32,953 nt of DNA from an uncultured Muribaculaceae bacterium (GTDB lineage Bacteria > Bacteroidota > Bacteroidia > Bacteroidales > Muribaculaceae). Positions 1 through 8,332 of this stretch are shown here, in pieces (position 1 is the stretch's first letter; every line of letters begins with the position of its first letter). Position numbers and translations under genes: made by a program. Under the pieces are notes generated by a model, which did no database searches, had not been told where the DNA came from, and was given only the letters and a program-made list of their open reading frames with translations. Where the stretch lies: contig CAJTWH010000032.1 in NCBI GenBank assembly GCA_910579995.1, forward strand, positions 1 to 32,953, written 5' to 3'.

Positions 1-6
1 CCTCTC

Positions 7-40
7 AGCCCCGAAGGCACACGCCTCCGGGGCTTTTTTT
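7..40 (+). terminator. Rho-independent terminator of an upstream gene
   Basis: Arms 7-18 and 23-34 pair over 12 positions with one A/C mismatch around an ACAC loop. A run of seven T (34-40) follows. The gene it ends lies outside the window. Confidence 0.88.
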
Positions 41-59
41 GCTTGCAGCCGCCGGCGGT

Positions 60-101
60 TAGCTAAGATAGCTGCTTTAGCTATTATAGCTATCTTAGCT
101 A
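60..101. repeat. Palindromic TAGCTA-rich repeat
   Basis: A perfect 14-base inverted repeat (60-73 against 88-101) encloses a 14-base spacer. The spacer itself carries TAGCTA, giving a second, overlapping dyad at 78-92. No T run follows, so this is not an ordinary terminator. It lies just after the terminator at 7-40 and before the udk promoter. The rest of 102-180 is GC-rich and holds no recognisable gene. Confidence 0.6.
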
Positions 102-184
102 TTTTGCGCGGGCTGCGCACGCGCCGGGAACGAAAGCTCCGCTGCTTACTCGGGCGCGGCTGAGGCTTGGGGCTGATATATTTT

Positions 185-216
185 TTTGCATTTGTGGGCG
201 TTTTTTTGTAATTTCG
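185..216 (+). promoter_or_regulatory. Bacteroidota-type promoter of udk
   Basis: A -33 TTTG (185-188), a 20-base spacer and TAATTTCG (209-216), one base off the TAnnTTTG consensus. The predicted transcript start is near 220, leaving about 25 bases of leader before the ATG at 245. Confidence 0.6.
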
Positions 217-244
217 CAATTTGAAATTATTTAATGAATCTTTT

Positions 245-892
245 ATGCTTATCATAGGTATTGCCGGAGGTACCGGTTCGGGAAAAACAACGGTGGTAAA
301 CAAAATTATAAAGAGTTTGCCTGCCGGTGAGGTGGCAGTCATGCCTCAGGATTCTTATTATAAGGATTCGAGTCATATTCCACCGGAAGAGCGGTCGAAG
401 ATTAATTTTGATGAACCTGCGGCAATTGAGTGGTCACTGCTTGTAAAACACCTTCAGGATCTTAAGGCCGGTAAGACAATTCAAATGCCTACTTATTCGT
501 ATCTCACTTGCACACGTCAGGAAGAGACTGTAGAAGTAAAGCCTTCAGATGTTGTGATTGTAGAGGGTATCTTGGTATTGACAGATCCTACAATTCGTGA
601 AATGCTTGATGTGAAGGTGTTTGTTGACGCCGACGCCGACGATCGTCTAATCCGTGTCATAGCGCGTGATTGTATCGAACGTGGCCGTACTCCTGAGATT
701 GTAATTCACAGGTATGAGGATGTGCTTAAGCCTATGCACAGCATGTATATCGAGCCTTCGAAGCGCTATGCTGATCTTATCATTCCTCAAGGTGGCAGCA
801 ACACTGTAGCGATAAATCTGTTGACGGATTATATTGAGAGCCGTCTGCATCGTGGTGCAAGTGTGCGTGGGGTGAATCCTTGTAATATTTAA
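245..892 (+). CDS. udk: Uridine kinase
   Basis: Cytoplasmic pyrimidine salvage enzyme that phosphorylates uridine (and usually cytidine) to the monophosphate using ATP. The 215-residue protein opens directly into the P-loop GGTGSGKTT at residues 8-16. It ends with the typical Udk region RGRTPE...HRYEDVLKPMHSMYIEPSKRYAD. Length is normal for bacterial uridine kinases. An in-frame TTG at 221 would add eight residues, but it sits at the predicted transcript start, so the ATG at 245 is preferred. It is the first gene of an apparent udk-lptB-glnS-TPR operon, with lptB starting three bases after its stop. Confidence 0.95.
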   Translation: MLIIGIAGGTGSGKTTVVNKIIKSLPAGEVAVMPQDSYYKDSSHIPPEERSKINFDEPAAIEWSLLVKHLQDLKAGKTIQMPTYSYLTCTRQEETVEVKPSDVVIVEGILVLTDPTIREMLDVKVFVDADADDRLIRVIARDCIERGRTPEIVIHRYEDVLKPMHSMYIEPSKRYADLIIPQGGSNTVAINLLTDYIESRLHRGASVRGVNPCNI

Positions 893-895
893 GGG

Positions 896-1708
896 ATGGA
901 AGAGTCTTTTACCGAACAGATTGAGGTAGTAGCTGAAGTGCCGGCTGCCGATGGCAAAATGGTGCTTCGGACTGATAATCTTGTCAAGAAGTATGGCAAG
1001 AGGACTGTAGCGAATCATGTTTCGATAGATGTGACTCAAGGTGAGATTGTTGGTTTGCTCGGCCCAAACGGTGCAGGAAAGACTACGACGTTCTATATGA
1101 CAGTAGGGCTTATCGAACCGAACGAAGGTCAGATATTCCTGAACGACCTCAATATAACGAAATATCCCGTATACAAGCGTGCTCAGAATGGTATAGGCTA
1201 TCTTGCACAGGAGGCGTCGGTATTCCGCAAAATGAGTGTAGAGGATAATATCAGGTCTGTATTGCAGATGACCGATATGACCAAGGAGGAGCAACGCGAT
1301 AAACTTGAGAGTCTGATAGAGGAGTTTAGACTCCAGAAAGTGCGCAAGAACCTCGGCGACCAGCTTTCAGGCGGCGAGCGCCGACGTACTGAAATCGCCC
1401 GTTGCCTTGCGATCAACCCCAAGTTTATCATGCTTGACGAGCCGTTTGCCGGTGTAGACCCGATTGCGGTAGAGGATATCCAATCGATAGTGTATAAACT
1501 GAAAGATAAGAATATCGGTATCCTTATCACCGACCATAATGCACAGGAGACATTGCGCATAACCGACCGTGCATATCTGCTCTTCGAAGGCCGAATACTT
1601 TTCCAAGGGACAAGTGAAGAGCTGGCAGAGAATCCGATTGTACGTGAGAAATATCTCGGACGAGAATTTGTATTCTACCGCAAGCGTCTCGACTCAAGCG
1701 AGCTATAA
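896..1708 (+). CDS. lptB: LPS export ABC transporter ATP-binding protein LptB
   Basis: Cytoplasmic ATPase that powers LPS extraction from the inner membrane with the LptF/LptG permeases. All ABC elements are visible: Walker A GPNGAGKT (56-63), Q-loop Q105, signature LSGGE (157-161), Walker B FIMLDEP (177-183) and switch histidine H214. The stretch QASVFRKMSVEDNI (105-118) is typical of LptB rather than other ABC ATPases. The ATG at 896 gives about 21 residues of acidic N-terminal extension. The ATG at 959 would give the usual LptB start (MVLRTDNLVKKYG), so either start is possible. The other Lpt genes are not in the window. Confidence 0.93.
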   Translation: MEESFTEQIEVVAEVPAADGKMVLRTDNLVKKYGKRTVANHVSIDVTQGEIVGLLGPNGAGKTTTFYMTVGLIEPNEGQIFLNDLNITKYPVYKRAQNGIGYLAQEASVFRKMSVEDNIRSVLQMTDMTKEEQRDKLESLIEEFRLQKVRKNLGDQLSGGERRRTEIARCLAINPKFIMLDEPFAGVDPIAVEDIQSIVYKLKDKNIGILITDHNAQETLRITDRAYLLFEGRILFQGTSEELAENPIVREKYLGREFVFYRKRLDSSEL

Positions 1709-1734
1709 AATGATAATAGAAAAAACTTAATAAT

Positions 1735-3447
1735 ATGTCAGAAGAAAACGCAACACTCGACAATGAGAAACCGCAAGGTCTGAGCTTTGTGGAAGAAGAG
1801 GTTTATAATGACTTGAAAGCCGGAAAGAACGGCGGACGCCTCAACACACGTTTCCCGCCGGAACCTAACGGCTATCTACATATCGGACATGCCAAGGCTA
1901 TATGTATGGATTTTGGCGTGGCAGAGAAATTCGGCGGCACATGCAATCTCCGTTTCGATGATACCAACCCGGTGAAAGAAGATGTGGAATATGTGGATTC
2001 AATCCGCGAAGATATCCACTGGCTCGGTTTTGACTGGGGTGACCGCGAATATTATGCTTCCGACTATTTCCCCCAGCTGTTCGACCTTGCCGTGCGTCTG
2101 ATCAAAGAGGGTAAAGCCTACGTAGACGACCAGACCAGTGAGCAGATCGCAGCCCAGAAAGGCAGCCCGACAGAACCGGGACAGAACAGCCCCTACCGCG
2201 ACCGTACTCCTGAAGAGAACCTTGACTTGTTCATGCGAATGAATGAAGGCGAATTCGATGAGGGTGCCCGCGTGCTGCGTGCCAAGATAGATATGGCGTC
2301 GCCCAATATGCATTTCCGCGACCCTATCATGTATCGTATCATCAAGACTCCTCACCACCGCACCGGCACAAAGTGGAAAGTATATCCAATGTATGACTTC
2401 GCGCACGGTCAGAGCGACTACTTCGAGGGTGTGACCCACTCAATCTGCACACTTGAGTTTGTGCCTCACCGTCCGCTCTATGAATATTTCGTCAAGGAAC
2501 TTGCCGACGAAAGCTACTGCCCGCGACAGATTGAGTTCAACCGCCTCAATCTCACTTACACGGTGATGAGCAAGCGTAAGCTTCTTCAGCTTGTCAAGGA
2601 AGGTCTCGTGGCCGGATGGGATGACCCGCGTATGCCGACAATCTCGGGTATGCGTCGTCGCGGCTACACCCCGGCGTCGGTGCGCAATTTCATCAATACC
2701 ATCGGTTATACCAAGTATGAGGCTCTCAACAGCGTGAGCCTTCTCGAGCACGCAGTGCGCGATGATCTCAACCGTATAGCCACACGTGCGATGGCTGTCA
2801 TCAATCCGGTGCGCCTTATCATCGATAATTATCCGGAGGATCTTGTAGAGACCGTGACAATGGAGAATAATCCTGAAGAGGAGGGTAGCGGAGTGCACGA
2901 AATGCCTTTCTCGCGTGAATTGTATATCGAGCGCGAAGACTTCATGGAGAATCCTCCGAAGAAATTCTTCCGCCTTGCTCCCGGTCAGGAAGTTCGCCTC
3001 AAAGGTGCATATATCATCAAGGGTACAGACAATATCGAGCGCGATGCCGACGGCAATATCACCGCAATCCACTGCACCTACGACCCCGACAGCCGCAGCG
3101 GTATGCCCGGAGCTTCGCGCAAGGTCAAAGGTACACTTCACTGGGTGTCGGCAAAACATGCCGTCGACGCCGAAGTCCGTCTCTACGACCGTCTGTTCGA
3201 TGTGGAGAATCCCGCAGCAGAGCCCGACCGCGACTTCCGCGAAATGCTCAATCCGGAGTCGCTGACGGTTGTTGAGCATGCCAAGCTCGAGCCGTTCATC
3301 ATAGAGAATGCCGAACGAGGCAAGAAATTCCAGTTCCAGCGTATCGGATACTTTACTCCCGACTACGACTCTACCCCTGAGCACCCGGTATTTAACCGCA
3401 CTATAGCCCTTAAAGATACTTGGGAGAAAGTGCAGAAAAAAGGCTGA
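1735..3447 (+). CDS. glnS: Glutaminyl-tRNA synthetase
   Basis: Class I aminoacyl-tRNA synthetase that charges tRNA-Gln with glutamine in the cytoplasm. The HIGH motif is at 49-52 (YLHIGHAKA) and the KMSKS-equivalent VMSKRK at 277-282. RFPPEPNGYLHIGH and FDDTNP are hallmarks of the GlnRS/GluRS group. GlnRS rather than GluRS is indicated by the approximately 570-residue length, the C-terminal beta-barrel anticodon-binding region (about 340-560) and the close match to bacterial GlnRS. It follows lptB by 26 bases with no visible promoter between them. Confidence 0.96.
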   Translation: MSEENATLDNEKPQGLSFVEEEVYNDLKAGKNGGRLNTRFPPEPNGYLHIGHAKAICMDFGVAEKFGGTCNLRFDDTNPVKEDVEYVDSIREDIHWLGFDWGDREYYASDYFPQLFDLAVRLIKEGKAYVDDQTSEQIAAQKGSPTEPGQNSPYRDRTPEENLDLFMRMNEGEFDEGARVLRAKIDMASPNMHFRDPIMYRIIKTPHHRTGTKWKVYPMYDFAHGQSDYFEGVTHSICTLEFVPHRPLYEYFVKELADESYCPRQIEFNRLNLTYTVMSKRKLLQLVKEGLVAGWDDPRMPTISGMRRRGYTPASVRNFINTIGYTKYEALNSVSLLEHAVRDDLNRIATRAMAVINPVRLIIDNYPEDLVETVTMENNPEEEGSGVHEMPFSRELYIEREDFMENPPKKFFRLAPGQEVRLKGAYIIKGTDNIERDADGNITAIHCTYDPDSRSGMPGASRKVKGTLHWVSAKHAVDAEVRLYDRLFDVENPAAEPDRDFREMLNPESLTVVEHAKLEPFIIENAERGKKFQFQRIGYFTPDYDSTPEHPVFNRTIALKDTWEKVQKKG

Positions 3448-3454
3448 GCCCCTG

Positions 3455-4921
3455 ATGGACGAAGAAAAGAATCCACGCGAAGAATTGTATACGCGATTCA
3501 AGGAGTCGCTGTCGCAGCCTGTGAGCCAACGTTATTTCGATGAGGACGAACTTATCGATTTGTTTGACTATGCGGGCGACCTGCAGGATGATTATGTGCA
3601 GCTCGAAACTTTGCTTTGTGGCGCACGGCTTTATCCCGAAAGCCGCGGGCTGAGCGAGCGCCGTCTGTTGTTCTATCTCGATACATCTGATGATGATACA
3701 GACCAACGCACAGAGGCTGCCGCAAAATATCTTGCCGACAATGCTGACGAGAGTTCGCTTATATTCGACATCGCCCGCATGGAGACATCTCCATGCGACG
3801 ATCCGGAGGCTTCGCTGGAATATTTGCTTCATCAATACGATAAATTCGACGATGAGGAGATAATACGCTTTGTAGACCTTGCCGTCGACACCGGCCAATA
3901 CAAATGGCTTGTGGAGCACCTTGACGAGATACTCGCCAAGGTGCCCTTCAAGCCTACCTTGCTTTTTGAGGTCGCGCGGGAGGCCGATAACAACTACGAC
4001 AATGAGACCTTGGTGAAAGTGGCCGACCAGCTCATAGAGCTTGAGCCGTTCACCACCAACAATTGGATTATGCTCTTCCGTGGACAGGCACGTCTTGACC
4101 GAAGGGAAGAGGCTCGGATTACTTATGATTCTGCAAAGGCTCTTGCCGCGGATGATCCGATAGCCATGCTCGGAATTGCCGACGCTGTCTATACCTCGGC
4201 GCCCTACCTGTTGGCTGATATGGCCGAGACTCTTAAGGGAATCAAAGCGCAACATCCTGATGAGTTTGAATATACAGACGCTTACTGCGCCATGCTTGTT
4301 CAGCTCGGCAATCTCAATGGAGCCGTGAGAGAGATTAAAGACTATCTTGACCGCAAGCCATCGACATCGCGGGCGCTGCGTCAGCTTCTGATGTGCAACA
4401 GCGGCGACAGCGGCCCATACATAGCGAGGTTCTTTGCAACAGCCGGAGACGAAGAAAAGCTCAATCTGGACATTGAGAATCTTGCCACAGGTCTGAGTAT
4501 GCGTGGAGCCCATCAGGCTGTAGACTCGCTTCTGACGGAACTCTCGGCTATGGAGAAGCTCTACGAGCCATATTTCTCGATATGGATGGAGTCTTTGTTT
4601 GCCCTTGGCAAATATGAGCGTGTGGTAGAACTTGGCTCTGACGTCAACATGATGGACAACATGCTTCAGGCACCGCTCAAGGGCGTTTCGATGGCATACG
4701 TCTATACTGTATCGCTGCTGAAGACAAACCGCTACTCAGAGGCGACGGCCTACGTTGAAAAAGTCCGGCCTATATTTGAGAGTGCGATCACGGATGTACC
4801 ATTGCCCTTGCGCATGGCAATCCGCACATTCTTCACCCTCACTTCAAAAATCGAGAAAAACAGCCCGGACGACAAACTCTATTGGGAGTATTTCGATATG
4901 CTCTCGTATGGGAAGTTTTAA
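3455..4921 (+). CDS. TPR-rich cytoplasmic protein, function unknown
   Basis: A 488-residue acidic protein with no signal peptide or membrane segment, made mostly of helical pairs that look like degenerate tetratricopeptide repeats. Examples are the stretches around residues 55-110 and 195-245, the latter with alternating small residues at TPR positions (WIMLFRGQARLDRREEARIT). TPR solenoids normally bind other proteins; no partner can be read from the sequence. It starts seven bases after the glnS stop and is probably cotranscribed with it. Its TAA overlaps the stop codon of the convergent ATP-grasp gene by four bases (4918-4921). Confidence 0.8.
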   Translation: MDEEKNPREELYTRFKESLSQPVSQRYFDEDELIDLFDYAGDLQDDYVQLETLLCGARLYPESRGLSERRLLFYLDTSDDDTDQRTEAAAKYLADNADESSLIFDIARMETSPCDDPEASLEYLLHQYDKFDDEEIIRFVDLAVDTGQYKWLVEHLDEILAKVPFKPTLLFEVAREADNNYDNETLVKVADQLIELEPFTTNNWIMLFRGQARLDRREEARITYDSAKALAADDPIAMLGIADAVYTSAPYLLADMAETLKGIKAQHPDEFEYTDAYCAMLVQLGNLNGAVREIKDYLDRKPSTSRALRQLLMCNSGDSGPYIARFFATAGDEEKLNLDIENLATGLSMRGAHQAVDSLLTELSAMEKLYEPYFSIWMESLFALGKYERVVELGSDVNMMDNMLQAPLKGVSMAYVYTVSLLKTNRYSEATAYVEKVRPIFESAITDVPLPLRMAIRTFFTLTSKIEKNSPDDKLYWEYFDMLSYGKF

Positions 4922-6024
4922 TGAAATATGTGTCGTTTGAAAAAATCGAGAAAGTAATAGACAAAAGGTTTCGGATCCTTTTTATTGGCGTAGGCATGGC
5001 TGTCGGCGGATATCCATTGCTTGAGCCATTTGGTGGGTCCTATTTTCTTGATACTTCTAAGGTCATCTTCCGGAAGCCAATATATTGGTTTTGAGAAATC
5101 GGTCTGTTCGGTTATTATCGAGTCCGGGTTATCTGCATATTTATACCATAGATAAGGTAGATTTACACCGGCAGACGTAACACAATAAGCATTACCGTCA
5201 TTTCGCATGTTGATCTCAAGGAAATAATCCTTGCCGTCTCGAGCCCGCAAGAACTCTACGCTAAAAAGGCCAATATAGCCAATACCTCTAATCAGTTTTT
5301 TTACTTTTTCAAGAAGCTCCGGGCTGACAAAGCCGTCGCTTATTGGCGAATATTTGAGATATCCGGTGTTGGTATTTTCCGGCTGTCGGATAATATCAGT
5401 ATATCCGGGAATGATTATCTGTTGTTGTAGCGAACATCCAATTAGCTGAAATTCAATTTCTTTTTCGATGAACTCTTCGATGGAGACTATGGAGGCGTGG
5501 CTCTTAAGATATTCTTTAAGTTCTGCTTCAGATTTGCAGATTGCAATATCGTTTTTTGAGCCTTTGGTACTATTCTCAGGTTTGAGTATACACGGAAACT
5601 TTACATTATCAATCTCAAACTTTCTTGGTAATTTGAAACCGCATTTAATGGCGAGGTCGCGCTGTCTGTTTTTGTCGAGATATTCCACAATGCCACCAAA
5701 ATGAGACGCGCGAGGAATGGTACATACTGTAGAAATGATGTCGCTTGAATTATCGATAGCATCTATATAAGGATCGCCACAGCATATTACAACCGGTTTA
5801 GAATCAAATTTAGAGGCTGCTTGGATAACTAATTCAGCGATTTCACAATTGCTTGAAAAACGGTGGATACGTTCATTTGTAACATATTTTGTAGTTGTTA
5901 TGATATGGTCTGAATTATCAATGAACAATACTATATCCTTGGCAATGCCTAATTCTCCGAATGCCCGAATAACACCTAAGGTATTGTGGTGTGAACCACC
6001 TATTATAAAAATTGGTTTTCCCAT
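4918..6024 (-). CDS. Solitary ATP-grasp ligase, carbamoyl-phosphate-synthase-like
   Basis: A 368-residue predicted ATP-grasp enzyme, a fold that activates a carboxylate as an acyl phosphate and joins it to an amine or thiol. The N-terminal pre-ATP-grasp region starts MGKPIFIIGGSHHN. The ATP-grasp core shows FPCILKPENS (143-152), the hinge-like EEFIEKE (183-189) and the magnesium-binding FLEINMRNDGN (268-278). It resembles the broad ATP-dependent carboligase/D-aspartate-ligase group (COG3919-like), but the substrate cannot be told. The ATG at 6024 is chosen over an in-frame TTG at 6042 because it lies 34 bases from the predicted transcript start. Base composition is much lower in GC than its neighbours (20 of 60 bases in 5041-5100 against 33 of 60 in 3121-3180), suggesting acquired DNA. 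It has no partner genes. Confidence 0.82.
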   Translation of the reverse strand: MGKPIFIIGGSHHNTLGVIRAFGELGIAKDIVLFIDNSDHIITTTKYVTNERIHRFSSNCEIAELVIQAASKFDSKPVVICCGDPYIDAIDNSSDIISTVCTIPRASHFGGIVEYLDKNRQRDLAIKCGFKLPRKFEIDNVKFPCILKPENSTKGSKNDIAICKSEAELKEYLKSHASIVSIEEFIEKEIEFQLIGCSLQQQIIIPGYTDIIRQPENTNTGYLKYSPISDGFVSPELLEKVKKLIRGIGYIGLFSVEFLRARDGKDYFLEINMRNDGNAYCVTSAGVNLPYLWYKYADNPDSIITEQTDFSKPIYWLPEDDLRSIKKIGPTKWLKQWISADSHAYANKKDPKPFVYYFLDFFKRHIFH

Positions 6025-6061
6025 AATATTTAAACGAAACAATATTGAGCTTATTGTTTTA

Positions 6062-6093
6062 CAAAGGTAGTGATAAATTGAAATAGGTGCAAA
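6062..6093 (-). promoter_or_regulatory. Promoter of the ATP-grasp gene
   Basis: Read on the minus strand: -33 TTTG (6093-6090), a 20-base spacer and an exact -7 TACCTTTG (6069-6062). It points at the ATG at 6024. Confidence 0.78.
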
Positions 6094-6205
6094 TGAACTT
6101 ATCTAAACATTTAATGAAATGTCATATTTCCATTAAATTCTCTATTACTATAATTTATGGGTTTAATTGATTTCAAATAAATTATGCTGTTTGAATAATT
6201 ATGAG

Positions 6206-6213
6206 TAATTTTG
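6206..6213 (+). promoter_or_regulatory. Candidate -7 box for nhaA
   Basis: TAATTTTG is an exact -7 match, but there is no good TTTG at the expected -33 distance. A second possibility uses TTTG 6210-6213 as the -33 element with AAACTTTG (6237-6244, one mismatch) as -7 and a 23-base spacer. Confidence 0.5.
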
Positions 6214-6282
6214 CCACAAATTTTCAGTAGGTTTATAAACTTTGTATGTAACGTACTTGTTTTTTATAAAAAACTCAATTAC

Positions 6283-7716
6283 ATGACAACTGATTCATCA
6301 CATGCACATAAGTCACGGCCGACGTGGGATACTGAGGAAAAATCGGTTTTCGACCGCGGCATATTTTTCTCTGCGCGCCAGGCATTGCAGCGTCATGCCG
6401 GAGGTGGCAATATTCTTATCATAGCTACAGTACTTGCCCTAGTTGTGGCTAATATCCCGGTAATAAACGGTGAGTATTTTTCGTTCTGGGATCAGGAAGT
6501 GCGCTTGCAGCTTGGTAATTTCAATGTATTCAGTCATGCCGGCGAGCCAATGACTCTTCTTGCTTTCATCAATGACGCATTGATGGCGATTTTCTTCTTC
6601 TCGATAGGTCTCGAAATCAAACGAGAGGTATTGGTGGGAGAATTATCATCGTTCAAGCAGGCTCTGCTGCCTATCGTGGGGGCGTTTGGCGGTATGATTG
6701 TGCCTGTTGTTATATTCTATTTCCTCAGCAAAGGTACGGACTATGCGGGCGGGGCTGCGATACCAATGGCTACCGATATCGCTTTCTCGCTCGGAGTGCT
6801 GGCCATGTTGGGTAAACGTGTTCCCTTATCGCTGAAAATATTCCTTACCACATTGGCTGTGGTAGATGATATCGGCGGTATCATAGTGATAGCGGCATTC
6901 TACTCAACTCATATCGAGCTAATGCTACTTGTCTATGCAGCCGTGCTTTTCGGAGTGCTCCTGCTTGGATCTGCCATGCGAATCAAGAGCAAGATATTCT
7001 ATCTCGGTATCGGTGGTGTGATATGGTTTCTCTTCCTCAACTCGGGTATACACCCGACCATTGCCGGTGTACTTGTGGCATTCTGCGTGCCTGCCACTCC
7101 GGTATTCGCGCCGATGAAATACATAAAGATTATCCGTAATTCGATAGCCCACTTCAGCGATGATGAGCCCGAAGATCTTGTGAAACGCACAATCCTCGGA
7201 AAAGAACAGATGAACTGGCTCAAACAGGTAGAGTCAGCGTCGGATAAGGTGATATCACCTCTTCAGGATCTTGAAGATACGCTACACCCGATAGTCAACT
7301 ATTTCATAATACCGCTCTTTGCCTTTGCCAATGCCGGCATTTTCCTTCTCGATATGGCTCCGGCCTCAGTATTCGAGGGCATATCGTTGGCTGTTGTCTG
7401 CGGTCTTGTACTGGGTAAATTCTTGGGTATTCTCAGCTTCTCGTGGCTGTGCGTCAAACTTGGATTCGCTCCAATGCCTGCACACTCCAACTGGAACATG
7501 ATGGCGTCGATATCCATGCTTGGAGGCATTGGCTTCACTGTATCGATCTTTATAGCCACGCTGTCGTTTGACGCCTCGATACCCCATCAGGCCGACCTCC
7601 TGTCGCATGCCAAGCTCGGCATTGTGTGCGGCTCGGTATTGTCGGGTTTGATAGCCTTCCTCTGGCTCCATTTCACGCTGCCAAAAGGCGTGGCTCCTGA
7701 CGCTGTTGAAGAATAA
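6283..7716 (+). CDS. nhaA: Na+/H+ antiporter NhaA
   Basis: Inner-membrane antiporter that exports sodium in exchange for protons, giving salt and alkaline-pH tolerance. The 477-residue protein has about 11-12 hydrophobic segments. The key signature is ATDIAF (D165) followed by LAVVDDIGG with the paired aspartates D195-D196 that bind the ion. The second half carries a longer soluble insert (roughly 285-345, rich in charged residues) than the E. coli protein. The ATG at 6283 begins MTTDSSHAHK; an upstream in-frame TTG (6211) lies inside the promoter-like region and is rejected. It stands alone, divergent from the ATP-grasp gene. Confidence 0.95.
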   Translation: MTTDSSHAHKSRPTWDTEEKSVFDRGIFFSARQALQRHAGGGNILIIATVLALVVANIPVINGEYFSFWDQEVRLQLGNFNVFSHAGEPMTLLAFINDALMAIFFFSIGLEIKREVLVGELSSFKQALLPIVGAFGGMIVPVVIFYFLSKGTDYAGGAAIPMATDIAFSLGVLAMLGKRVPLSLKIFLTTLAVVDDIGGIIVIAAFYSTHIELMLLVYAAVLFGVLLLGSAMRIKSKIFYLGIGGVIWFLFLNSGIHPTIAGVLVAFCVPATPVFAPMKYIKIIRNSIAHFSDDEPEDLVKRTILGKEQMNWLKQVESASDKVISPLQDLEDTLHPIVNYFIIPLFAFANAGIFLLDMAPASVFEGISLAVVCGLVLGKFLGILSFSWLCVKLGFAPMPAHSNWNMMASISMLGGIGFTVSIFIATLSFDASIPHQADLLSHAKLGIVCGSVLSGLIAFLWLHFTLPKGVAPDAVEE

Positions 7717-7754
7717 AATCCGGACAAAACAGAACATATCTGACATTTAATTTG

Positions 7755-7762
7755 TAACTTTG
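7755..7762 (+). promoter_or_regulatory. -7 box for the nitroreductase operon
   Basis: TAACTTTG matches TAnnTTTG exactly. No TTTG is present at the -33 distance. The predicted transcript start near 7766 falls in the first arm of the hairpin at 7762-7788. Confidence 0.55.
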
Positions 7763-7788
7763 TAGAGGCGAGCAAATCTCGTCTCTAC
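7762..7788. repeat. GTAGAG...CTCTAC palindrome in the operon leader
   Basis: Eleven-base arms (7762-7772 and 7778-7788), one G-T wobble, CAAAT loop. It ends seven bases before the ATG at 7796. The sequence resembles the dispersed GTAGAGACG-type palindromes I remember from Bacteroidota genomes; copy number was not checked. No T run follows, so it is not a terminator. Confidence 0.65.
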
Positions 7789-7795
7789 ATTGTTT

Positions 7796-8332
7796 ATGAC
7801 ACTACATGAATTATTGCTTGAGCGTCACAGCATACGGCGCTATACCGAAGAGCCGATACCGGCCGAAGATGTAAAGACTATTATTGAGGCAGGCCTCCTC
7901 GCACCCTCGTCAAAGAGTGCCCGTTCGTGGCAATTTGTAGTGGTTGAAGACCGCGATATGCTTGTCAGGCTGAGCGATCTCAAGCCATCGTATGCAGCTT
8001 CTATCAAAGACTGCCGCTTTGCAGTAGTAGTGACTGCTGATCCCACTCAGAGCGAGGCATATATTGAAGACGCCTCGGTGGCTGCCATTTTCATGCACCT
8101 TCAGGCTGCCGACCTTGGCATAGGGTCGTGCTGGGTACAGGTTCGCGGACGTCAGGCTGCTGATGGAACACCATCGGAAGATGTTGTACGCGAACTTCTC
8201 GGAATCCCCGAACATATATGCGTGGAGTGTGTGATGACTTTCGGCTACTCAGCAGAAACCCGCAAACCCGTAGACCCCACCAAACTCAAGTGGGAGAAAG
8301 TGCATGTCGGCTCATGGCGTAATGACCTATGA
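7796..8332 (+). CDS. Nitroreductase family FMN-dependent oxidoreductase
   Basis: A 178-residue, single-domain NAD(P)H:FMN oxidoreductase of the NfsB/FRP fold, normally a dimer. RHSIRRY near the N-terminus (residues 10-16) is the FMN-phosphate motif. APSSKSARSWQFVVVED and GIGSCWVQVRGR are further family segments. The physiological substrate cannot be inferred; such enzymes reduce quinones, flavins or nitro compounds. The ATG at 7796 is used in preference to TTG 7790, which touches the hairpin. It heads a five-gene operon and its TGA overlaps the next start (ATGA, 8329-8332). Confidence 0.88.
   Translation: MTLHELLLERHSIRRYTEEPIPAEDVKTIIEAGLLAPSSKSARSWQFVVVEDRDMLVRLSDLKPSYAASIKDCRFAVVVTADPTQSEAYIEDASVAAIFMHLQAADLGIGSCWVQVRGRQAADGTPSEDVVRELLGIPEHICVECVMTFGYSAETRKPVDPTKLKWEKVHVGSWRNDL

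Noticed and set aside
2440..3501. Long open frame antisense to glnS
   Set aside because: It lies fully over a well-conserved synthetase, has no promoter or recognisable domain, and is a by-product of C/G-rich third codon positions.
3410..4513. Long open frame antisense to the glnS end and the TPR gene
   Set aside because: It runs against two better-supported genes and encodes no recognisable motif.
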